Below are positions 7,658 to 13,833 of a stretch of DNA of 16,683 bases, in pieces. The stretch covers positions 1 to 16,683 of the forward strand of contig JABDQT010000191.1 in the NCBI GenBank assembly GCA_013042165.1, written 5' to 3'. The stretch comes from Kiritimatiellales bacterium (lineage in GTDB: Bacteria; Verrucomicrobiota; Kiritimatiellia; Kiritimatiellales; Pontiellaceae). The notes beneath the pieces are model-generated. The model had not been told where the DNA came from. It saw only the letters and a list, made by a program, of their open reading frames with translations, and did not search any database. The position numbers were made by a program, and so were the translations under genes. Position 1 is the stretch's first letter. Each line of letters opens with the position of its first letter.

Positions 7658-9055
7658 ATGACAGCGGTTTTGTCCAGTCTGCAACACAAGGGAAAAAGGG
7701 GGCTGAACCCGGCGCCCCTCTCCGTTCGGCTGTTTTTCATATGCCTTCTCCTGCAGGCGGTTTCCGTCCGGGCGTGGCAATCCGATAAAGCGGTTTATTC
7801 AGGATCATTGAGAACCATCTACGACTATCGCGTTCAGGGAGACGACGAGGATCACGATGGCTATGCCTATTGGCGCGTAGGCGCCCGAAATATGGCTTCC
7901 GGGCATGTCGATGTCTACACCTCCGGCCGGGCGCATGACGATCTGGATGGTTCAGCCCCTTCGGGCGGCGGAGATCCTTTCCTGGGCCTTCAGGACACAT
8001 CCCGGCGCGATGAGATCCGGTTGCTGCAGTTTTATATGGAACTGCACGACGCAAAAAATAAAATGGCTCTGCGAATCGGTCGGCAATATGCGGATGTGGC
8101 CGATTATATTCATATGGATGGCGCGCAGGCGATACTGTATGAGCGCGGACGCCTGGGTGGACGTCTGTTTGCTGGACAGCCGGTCAGTTTTTATTCTTCG
8201 ACGTCAGGGGATCTTTTTGCGGGCGCATCGCTGGTGGGAAGGCCCTGGAAAGGGAACCGAAGCAGGATGACCTATGCCCGCTATGAGGACGATGACCGCG
8301 CTGTCGCTGACGACCACTGCTTTATCGATGTCCGGCAGCAGGTGTCCGACGCGTTCCGCGCCCGTGGCTATCTTTCGGTGATGAACGATGATGTCCGCAT
8401 GAGTGGCGGCGACGTCTATTATACGTCTCGCGGGGATGAGGTGTTCAGTGTACGGGCAGGGATTCGTCGTTGGGGAACCTACGATGCTCAGACGCGCGTC
8501 TATTCGCCTCTGCTGCAAACGCTGGGCGGGCAGGAGCCTTATACGACAGCCTATGGTCGCTTTACCCGCGAGCTGCTGCCCTGGCTTCACCTGGCTCCCG
8601 GAATCTATATCCGTTATCCGGATGCGGATAATTCATCCAACCGACGCTATGAGCGCTATAACCTGGGGCTGATCTTCCGCCCGGAAGATGCTTTAAAGGC
8701 GAACATCGGACTCGAGTATTGGGATGTGGAAGACGGGGGCCGTTTTTCCGGCCTATCCGGTCAGGTTGAATATGAACATCGCAAGCTTTGGGAAATCGCC
8801 GCGGGTGCCGCATATCTGGATTATACGTATTATCGTTTTTCCGACTTTTCCGTTTCCGCTGACGGCGGCGGTATTGTTGCCGTCGAGGACGGCACCCGGA
8901 CGGAAATCTCCCCGGATACCTTCACCTATTTTGTGCGGGGCAAATGGAACGTGAGTCGTAATCTGGCGCTGCGGCTTTCCGGCGAGGTCGAGGATGACAG
9001 TGAAGAGGCGGACCTTGGCTACCGGGTGCGTGCAACAGTCGAGGTGCGAATGTGA
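7658..9055 (+). CDS. Outer-membrane beta-barrel protein, cassette 2 (paralogue of the barrel at 406-1812)
   Basis: This 465-residue protein has an unusually long N-terminal region before its signal core (RLFFICLLLQAVSVRA, likely cut after residue 39); no later ATG is available, and the ATG at 7658 has only a weak upstream AAAGAG. The mature part aligns with the first barrel from start to end: YSGSLR-YDYR, GRQYADVADYIHMDG-QA, LGGR-FAGQPVSFYSS, GNRSRMTYARYEDD, GYLSVMNDDVRM, QEPYTTAYGR-T-ELLPWL, LEYWDVED. Strands are short and amphipathic, loops acidic. It ends ATVEVRM, again lacking a terminal Phe/Trp/Tyr. The TGA overlaps the GTG of the 20-haem cytochrome by 4 bases, the same junction as in cassette 1, so the two cassettes arose by duplication of a whole pair. 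Function is inferred: a sheath for electron transfer or a porin supplying a substrate to the cytochrome. Confidence 0.8.
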   Translation: MTAVLSSLQHKGKRGLNPAPLSVRLFFICLLLQAVSVRAWQSDKAVYSGSLRTIYDYRVQGDDEDHDGYAYWRVGARNMASGHVDVYTSGRAHDDLDGSAPSGGGDPFLGLQDTSRRDEIRLLQFYMELHDAKNKMALRIGRQYADVADYIHMDGAQAILYERGRLGGRLFAGQPVSFYSSTSGDLFAGASLVGRPWKGNRSRMTYARYEDDDRAVADDHCFIDVRQQVSDAFRARGYLSVMNDDVRMSGGDVYYTSRGDEVFSVRAGIRRWGTYDAQTRVYSPLLQTLGGQEPYTTAYGRFTRELLPWLHLAPGIYIRYPDADNSSNRRYERYNLGLIFRPEDALKANIGLEYWDVEDGGRFSGLSGQVEYEHRKLWEIAAGAAYLDYTYYRFSDFSVSADGGGIVAVEDGTRTEISPDTFTYFVRGKWNVSRNLALRLSGEVEDDSEEADLGYRVRATVEVRM

Positions 9056-10428
9056 AAGTGGACCGTTTTATTATATCCATGTCGGCTGTTGCCTTCCTGT
9101 TGCTCCTCTGTGGGTGCGAGGAAGATGACCATCGGCTGAAGTTCAGTCATTTCATTCATGTCGAGGACAATGGAATGGAGTGCGCGGATTGTCATGGAGG
9201 GGCTGTTGACGGCCACTTTCTGCCTATCACGCATGAAACCTGTTCGGATTGTCATGAGGAGGCGGAGAGCGAGACAATCGCAACGGAAACCTGCGGATAT
9301 TGTCATGCCGAATCGAAGCCGGCGGATCTCATGAGGCGGCCCGTGGAGAGTGAAGTGAAAGCGCCGGGCGTGTTTGTGCACTCCGCCGCGCTGGCGGAAA
9401 GCTGCCGGGATTGCCACGGCACGCTGATGGCCGAAAAGTTTTCCGTGGTTCCGGACATGAACCAGTATGAGCGGTTGCGTATCCGTGAAGCGGCCCACGG
9501 CACGGGAATGGATTGTGCAGTGTGCCACGCGGATCTTTCTCGTGATGAGGAGCCGGATAGCCATGGCGCGCTCTGGATCCGGCAACATGCCATGCCTGGC
9601 GGGCAGGATGAAGCTGTTTGCAGCATTTGTCATACGGAAGATTCCTGCCGGGCGTGCCACAGTGTCATGCAGCCCGCTTCTCATAACAACCGATGGAGGC
9701 TGGATACGCATGGTGCTTTTGCTGATTGGAACCGGGAAGGATGCATGGTGTGTCATGAGGAAGACTCCTGCTCTTCCTGTCATTCGCAGGTTAAGCCTCG
9801 TTCTCATACGGTTCTCTGGATTGAAACGCACGGACTTGGAGAATCCGGCCGCTGCATGGTGTGCCATGAGCCGGAGGGGTGCAATGCCTGTCATTCAGAA
9901 CAGGCTCCGAGTTCCCACAATGGTTCCTGGGAAGCAACCCATGGGCTGGGGGACCTCGACAGCTGCTATGTTTGTCACACTCCTGATACCTGTACCTCCT
10001 GTCATGCAGGGGAAACTCCAGGATCGCATTCATCCGGTTCGTGGTTGGAAACGCATGGGCTCGGGGCTCTCGACAACTGCAGTTTCTGTCATGTACCGGA
10101 TTTTTGCGCCGCATGTCATCAGACCACGCCTCCTGCTTCTCACGGCGGGACATGGGAATCGACCCACGGGTTTGGAGGTTTGAGCAACTGCTACGTATGT
10201 CACGAGCCCGAAAGCTGTTCGGCCTGCCATCAGACCACCCGTCCGTCCTCTCACACAGGATCGTGGGATGAATTGCACTGCACGCCCTGTCATATGAATC
10301 CAGATTCCAACTGCATCCTCTGTCATGAAAACGCCAACGATATTGTAGCGCCGCACGAAGCCGAATGGCCTTCATCTCATTCCAATAGAGGTTATAACAA
10401 CCAGACCGATTGCATGCGGTGTCATTAG
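9052..10428 (+). CDS. Icosaheme (20 CxxCH) c-type cytochrome lipoprotein, cassette 2
   Basis: The GTG start at 9052 overlaps the barrel stop (GTGA). The 458-residue precursor has a lipoprotein signal ending LLLLCGC (lipid Cys22), then EEDDHRLKFSHFIHV, close to the cassette 1 cytochrome. Twenty CxxCH motifs begin at residues 44, 64, 81, 118, 155, 190, 199, 231, 240, 268, 277, 305, 314, 343, 352, 380, 389, 410, 421 and 454, about one haem per 23 residues. Hemes 6-17 sit in six similar modules of the form CxxCHxxxxCxxCH-x5-7-PxSH-x4-5-W-xxx-HG, giving extra His for bis-His ligation. The final residue of the protein is the His of the last CxxCH. It should be lipidated, exported and matured by ResB/CcsA. 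Haem density suits a long linear electron carrier at the outer membrane. The nearest comparison is the 12-haem paralogue at 1809-2786; no enzymatic domain is visible. Confidence 0.92.
   Translation: MKVDRFIISMSAVAFLLLLCGCEEDDHRLKFSHFIHVEDNGMECADCHGGAVDGHFLPITHETCSDCHEEAESETIATETCGYCHAESKPADLMRRPVESEVKAPGVFVHSAALAESCRDCHGTLMAEKFSVVPDMNQYERLRIREAAHGTGMDCAVCHADLSRDEEPDSHGALWIRQHAMPGGQDEAVCSICHTEDSCRACHSVMQPASHNNRWRLDTHGAFADWNREGCMVCHEEDSCSSCHSQVKPRSHTVLWIETHGLGESGRCMVCHEPEGCNACHSEQAPSSHNGSWEATHGLGDLDSCYVCHTPDTCTSCHAGETPGSHSSGSWLETHGLGALDNCSFCHVPDFCAACHQTTPPASHGGTWESTHGFGGLSNCYVCHEPESCSACHQTTRPSSHTGSWDELHCTPCHMNPDSNCILCHENANDIVAPHEAEWPSSHSNRGYNNQTDCMRCH
9742..10278 (+). repeat. Tandem two-haem modules of about 111 bases inside the 20-haem cytochrome gene
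   Basis: Five consecutive in-frame modules start with Cys codons at 9742, 9853, 9964, 10078 and 10189, with spacings of 111, 111, 114 and 111 bases up to the fifth module, which is shorter (90 bases to the next haem Cys at 10279). Each encodes CxxCHxxxxCxxCH, a PxSH turn, Trp and HG, for example HGLGDLDSCYVCH and HGLGALDNCSFCH. DNA identity between modules is partial, so the expansion is not very recent. Compared with the 12-haem paralogue, four modules are extra. Confidence 0.85.
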
Positions 10429-10542
10429 GGGGCGTTTTTTGTGTTTCGGGTAGTAGTCCAGTCGATATGCGCCGAAATGTCCCCACTTTCATAGATCGAT
10501 TTCGCGTTTGTAATGAATGCGCCTATATGACACAGTGCCCGC

Positions 10543-11706
10543 ATGAAACAGGGGTTTTTCGAAAAGCTGGTTGATCGGCTCGATCATCTGGACAAAGGCA
10601 GTCTCCAGACCTATTTCCTGCGGCTGGCGCATGAAAAGGGTTTGATGGAAACCATCTTTCAGGCGTTGGAAGAGGGGATCATCGTACTCGATCCTGCGGC
10701 GCAGATCAGCTACGCCAACCGCGCGGCCGAGCAGTTTCTCGGCTTCCGGCTCGATAATGCCGCCGGCACGAAGATCAGCCGCTACCTGAAGGATATCCAT
10801 TGGGATCTGGTTCTCGATCTCGATGAGTATGAATGGAGCCAGTTGGTGCGGCGCGAGATCGAAGTCACCTATCCGCAGCACCGCTTCATGGAATTTTACG
10901 TCGTGCCGCTCGCGGCGGTCGATGAGAATGAGGAAGGGGCGGTCGTGATTTTCCGGGATGTGACCCGCGAACGCGAAATTACAGCCGATTCGATCGAGTC
11001 CGAGCGGCTGCATGCCCTGAGCCTGCTGGCGGCCGGCGTGGCCCACGAAATCGGAAACCCGCTCAACTCGATCAATATCCATCTTCAGCTGCTGGACCGA
11101 GAAATCGGTTATCTGGAGAACGAACAGGCCCGTAGCGAACTCAAGGAACTGGTCGAAGTTTCGCGCAAGGAGGTGGGGCGACTCGATACGATTATCCGGC
11201 AGTTTCTGAAAGCCCTGCGCCCGTCGCTTCCCGAGCGCAAGCCTCATAAGATGGCCGAGCTGGTTCAGGAAACACTGGATGTGATGAAGCATGAAATCAA
11301 AGATCGCCGCATGCTGGTCGAGACCGATTTTCCCGATCATATGCCGCGGGTCGCTGTTGATGAGGCCCAGGTCAAGCAGGTCTTTTTCAATGTCATCAAG
11401 AATGCGCTGCAGGCCATGTCGGATGGAGGTATTCTCAAGGTGGAATCGCTGCTGTCCGACCGCTTTGTCAGTGTGGTGTTCGAGGATAACGGCGAGGGGA
11501 TTGATCCCGAAAAACTGGGCGCGATCTATGAGCCGTACCATACCACCAAAGCCGAAGGCACCGGCCTCGGGATGATGATTGTCCAGCGCATCATGCGCGA
11601 TCATGGCGGCGAAATTGAAATCAACTCTGAGCAGGGGCGGGGAACGCGCCTGACGTTGCGGTTCCCGCGCGAGGATGCAAGGTTGAATCTGCTCGAAGCA
11701 CCTTAG
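10543..11706 (+). CDS. Soluble PAS-domain sensor histidine kinase (NtrB/AtoS type)
   Basis: This 387-residue protein has no signal peptide or membrane helix, so it is cytoplasmic. A PAS domain at about residues 33-142 (ALEEGIIVLDPAAQISYANRAAEQFLG ... VIFRDVTRERE) is followed by the dimerisation/phosphoacceptor helix with His168 in AAGVAHEIGNPLNSI, and an HATPase domain with N box FFNVIKNALQAM (281-292), G1 DNGEGI (315-320), F box PYHTTK (331-336) and G2 GTGLGM (339-344). All catalytic motifs are intact. Its likely partner is the NtrC-type regulator at 12131, separated only by the decayed IVP element at 11707-12129. The signal sensed by the PAS domain is unknown. No good Shine-Dalgarno precedes the ATG. 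The gap 10429-10542 shows a T6 run (10435-10440) but no convincing terminator stem. Confidence 0.9.
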   Translation: MKQGFFEKLVDRLDHLDKGSLQTYFLRLAHEKGLMETIFQALEEGIIVLDPAAQISYANRAAEQFLGFRLDNAAGTKISRYLKDIHWDLVLDLDEYEWSQLVRREIEVTYPQHRFMEFYVVPLAAVDENEEGAVVIFRDVTREREITADSIESERLHALSLLAAGVAHEIGNPLNSINIHLQLLDREIGYLENEQARSELKELVEVSRKEVGRLDTIIRQFLKALRPSLPERKPHKMAELVQETLDVMKHEIKDRRMLVETDFPDHMPRVAVDEAQVKQVFFNVIKNALQAMSDGGILKVESLLSDRFVSVVFEDNGEGIDPEKLGAIYEPYHTTKAEGTGLGMMIVQRIMRDHGGEIEINSEQGRGTRLTLRFPREDARLNLLEAP

Positions 11707-11735
11707 TATTGCGTACTGCGTATTACGTATTGCGC
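11707..11735 (+). repeat. Left arm of an imperfect inverted repeat flanking the IVP element
   Basis: A run of related blocks, TATTGCGTACTGCG then TATTACGTATTGCGC, begins one base after the kinase stop codon. Reverse-complemented, the right arm at 12098-12127 reads CGTACT-CCGTATT-GCGTAATT-CGTATTGC and matches this arm apart from a five-base gap and a few substitutions. The two arms bracket the four-helix-bundle pseudogene. I recall similar TACGCAATACG-type repeats around IVP genes in other genomes, but cannot check. Confidence 0.6.
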
Positions 11736-11750
11736 AACAGGAGAGATCAG

Positions 11751-12097
11751 ATGAACTACGAAGACTGGGAAAAGGGCGTACCGAAAGTGATTCGGGAAGA
11801 TCTGCTATGGAAAATGAAGGTCTATAGGCTTGCGCTCTTCTTGTCGGACATTTGCTGGGAAGACGTCTCTAAGCTGGCCAAGGACTCGCGGACAAAGTCG
11901 TTGTCGAACCAGTTATATCGCTCGACCGGATCGGTCGCCACATCCTTGGCCAAGAGGTGTTTGAGCATCGTTCATGTATGCTAACTGAAATTATAAAGAT
12001 GCTTTTGACGATCGTGCCTGAAGAGCAAGGAACAAGTATTTGCGAGGATTCTCCTAAATACACGGTCAAAATATGGGACGAAGAAGTTCCCTGTTGA
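11751..12097 (+). pseudogene. Four-helix-bundle (23S rRNA intervening-sequence protein, IVP/S23-like) gene broken by an internal out-of-frame deletion
   Basis: The ATG at 11751 follows a good ribosome site (AGGAGAG, 11739-11745) and opens MNYEDWEKGVPKVIREDLLWKMKVYRLALFLSD ... LYRSTGSVAT, the usual N-terminal half of TIGR02436-type four-helix-bundle proteins. That frame then gives SLAKRCLSIVHVC and stops at 11984. From about 11939 a different frame (codons starting at 11939) resumes the family's C-terminal half, HILGQEVFEHRSCMLTEIIKMLLTIVPEEQG, to a TGA at 12095-12097. The expected middle (the NIAEG...ARESRDWY part, roughly 35 residues) is missing. One deletion of about 100 bases, not a multiple of three, explains both the gap and the frame change. 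Intact members are small and mostly of unknown function, related to Avd accessory proteins of diversity-generating retroelements; no reverse transcriptase is present here. Confidence 0.8.
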
Positions 12098-12127
12098 GCA
12101 ATACGAATTACGCAATACGGAGTACGA
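12098..12127 (+). repeat. Right arm of the inverted repeat flanking the IVP element; contains the regulator's ribosome site
   Basis: GCAATACGAATTACGCAATA followed by CGGAGTACGA is the near reverse complement of the arm at 11707-11735. The GGAG at 12119-12122 lies 8 bases before the ATG of the response regulator at 12131, so the arm supplies that gene's Shine-Dalgarno sequence. Confidence 0.6.
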
Positions 12128-12130
12128 AAG

Positions 12131-13510
12131 ATGAAACCGGTTGTTTTAATTGTCGACGATGAAAAGAGCGCGCGCGACGGACTGGTGCGTGCGCTGCAGC
12201 GGGACTACCGCGTCTTCGCGGCCGAAAACGGAACGTCCGCGCTGGAGGTGCTGGCCAGCCAGAGCGTGGATGTGCTGCTGAGTGATGTCCGTATGCCGGG
12301 GATGGATGGGATCACACTCATGCAACGTGCGCTGGCCAACCATCCCGAGCTGACATGCATTATCCTGACGGCCTACGGCGACGTCGACGTGGCAGTCGAG
12401 GCCATGAAGCAGGGTGCTACGGATTTCATGACCAAACCCATCAATCTCGACAAACTGGAGCTGGTGCTGGGGCGGGTGCTGAAAGCAAAAAAAATCGAGC
12501 TCGAAAACGAGCAGCTCAAGGCCCAGCTCGACACCAAGTATGGGCTGGAGAATATCATTGGACGCTCGGCGGCGATGCAGGAGGTTTTCGATACGATCCG
12601 GCAGGTGGCGAACTCGCGTGCAACGGTTTTGCTCCAGGGCGAGAGCGGTACCGGCAAGGAGCTGGTGGCGAAGGCGATTCAGCATCTGAGTCCGCGGAAC
12701 AAGGGGCCGTTTGTGGCGGTGCATTGCGCAGCCCTTTCGCAGAATCTTTTAGAGAGTGAACTGTTTGGCCATGAGAAGGGGGCGTTTACCGGCGCGATGG
12801 AGCGACGCATCGGCCGCTTTGAAAAGGCGGATGGCGGCACACTCTTTCTCGATGAAATCAGCGAGATCGATGCATCTGTACAGGTTAAGATCCTGCGCGC
12901 ACTGGAAGAACGGCAGATCGAGCGCGTGGGAGGAGATACGCCCGTGGATGTGGATACGCGGTTGATTGCCGCCACCAATCGCGATCTGCAGGCGATGGTG
13001 GATGAGGGCGACTTCCGTGAAGATCTGTTTTACCGGCTTTATGTGGTGGTCATCACGTTGCCTCCTTTAAGAGAGCGGGAGGATGATATCCTGTTGCTGC
13101 TAAATCATTATCTGGCGGTCTTTAACAAAGAAAACGGAAAGCAGATTGAAGGATTTACACCGGCGGCGTACAACCTGCTTTCGAGTTACGCTTGGCCGGG
13201 CAATATCCGTGAACTGCGCAATCTGGTGGAGCGCATGGTGGTACTGGCGCGCGGCAAGGTGCTGGATGTGAAGGATGTTCCGATACAGGTGCGTGATGCG
13301 GCCAGCGGCGGTTCAGCGATCAAAGCGGATGCCGAGTTGACGGTGGATGAAATGGAAAAGCGGATGGTGATCCAGGCCCTGGAAAAAACCGGGGGCAACC
13401 GGACCAAAGCCGCCGAGAAGCTGGGGATCAGCCGCCGCACGCTGCACCGGAAATTGAACCAGTATGGATTAGGAAAGGAAACCCAAGCCGGCAAGGAGGA
13501 ACAGTCATGA
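12131..13510 (+). CDS. NtrC-family sigma-54-dependent response regulator
   Basis: This 459-residue activator has three domains. The receiver domain (1-120) carries the acidic pocket Asp9/Asp10, phospho-acceptor Asp52 (SDVRMPGMDG), Thr80 and Lys102. The AAA+ domain (about 142-375) shows Walker A GESGTGKE (170-177), the sigma-54 contact loop GAFTGA (217-222), Walker B GGTLFLDE (235-242) and the arginine-rich FREDLFYRL. A Fis-type helix-turn-helix lies at about 405-446 (NRTKAAEKLGISRRTLHRKL). All motifs are intact, so it should activate sigma-54 promoters when phosphorylated, most likely by the kinase at 10543. It overlaps the downstream carbinolamine dehydratase by 4 bases (ATGA). I found no convincing -24/-12 site in the window's gaps, so its targets cannot be named; the multiheme cassettes are only a guess. 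Confidence 0.95.
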   Translation: MKPVVLIVDDEKSARDGLVRALQRDYRVFAAENGTSALEVLASQSVDVLLSDVRMPGMDGITLMQRALANHPELTCIILTAYGDVDVAVEAMKQGATDFMTKPINLDKLELVLGRVLKAKKIELENEQLKAQLDTKYGLENIIGRSAAMQEVFDTIRQVANSRATVLLQGESGTGKELVAKAIQHLSPRNKGPFVAVHCAALSQNLLESELFGHEKGAFTGAMERRIGRFEKADGGTLFLDEISEIDASVQVKILRALEERQIERVGGDTPVDVDTRLIAATNRDLQAMVDEGDFREDLFYRLYVVVITLPPLREREDDILLLLNHYLAVFNKENGKQIEGFTPAAYNLLSSYAWPGNIRELRNLVERMVVLARGKVLDVKDVPIQVRDAASGGSAIKADAELTVDEMEKRMVIQALEKTGGNRTKAAEKLGISRRTLHRKLNQYGLGKETQAGKEEQS

Positions 13511-13833
13511 GTGATTATGCCCGAAAACATTGTAAAGCCTGCGAAGGAGGTGTTCCTCCGCTCTCGCCTGAGCAGGCGGATGCCATGCTGGCGGATCTCG
13601 ATGGATGGACCCGCGAGGGTAGCGAAATCAGGAAAACCTTCGCGTTTCGAAATTACTACCAGACCATGGCCTTTGTGAATGCGGCGGCCTATGTATCGCA
13701 TCGCGAAGATCATCATCCGGACATGCTGGTGGGCTACAAGACCTGCGCCGTCACCTACAGCACGCACTCAATCGGGGGGCTTTCGGAAAACGATTTCATC
13801 TGTGCCGCCAAGCTGGACCGTCTGCTCGATTAA
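13507..13833 (+). CDS. 4a-hydroxytetrahydrobiopterin (pterin-4a-carbinolamine) dehydratase
   Basis: This 108-residue protein matches the small PCD/DCoH family in length and motifs: CKACEGG near the N-terminus (residues 9-15), LDGWT (31-35), and the active-site signature EDHHPDMLVGY...THSIGGLSENDF, with His69, His70 and His87 as the expected catalytic histidines. The enzyme dehydrates 4a-hydroxytetrahydropterin after aromatic amino acid hydroxylation; some bacterial members instead work with molybdopterin or other pterins. No phenylalanine hydroxylase is present in the window. It is translationally coupled to the NtrC-type regulator by an ATGA overlap, and its stop overlaps the stop of the convergent hybrid kinase gene (TTAA at 13830-13833). 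Confidence 0.93.
   Translation: MSDYARKHCKACEGGVPPLSPEQADAMLADLDGWTREGSEIRKTFAFRNYYQTMAFVNAAAYVSHREDHHPDMLVGYKTCAVTYSTHSIGGLSENDFICAAKLDRLLD

Noticed and set aside
9742..10278. CRISPR-like or satellite repeat because of the regular 111-base period.
   Set aside because: The repeats are in-frame coding modules with conserved CxxCH residues and divergent third positions, explained by protein repeats.
10429..10445. T6 run after the 20-haem cytochrome as an intrinsic terminator.
   Set aside because: No stable stem directly precedes the T run; the only short CCG/CGG pairing lies too far upstream and inside the coding region.
11709..11750. Earlier ATG at 11709 as start of the four-helix-bundle gene.
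   Set aside because: It lies within the flanking repeat, adds residues unlike the family, and has no ribosome site; ATG 11751 has AGGAGAG and begins with the family's usual MNYEDWE.
11751..12097. Diversity-generating retroelement, because four-helix-bundle proteins of this family include Avd accessory proteins.
   Set aside because: No reverse transcriptase, no template/variable repeat pair and no C-type lectin target gene occur in the window.
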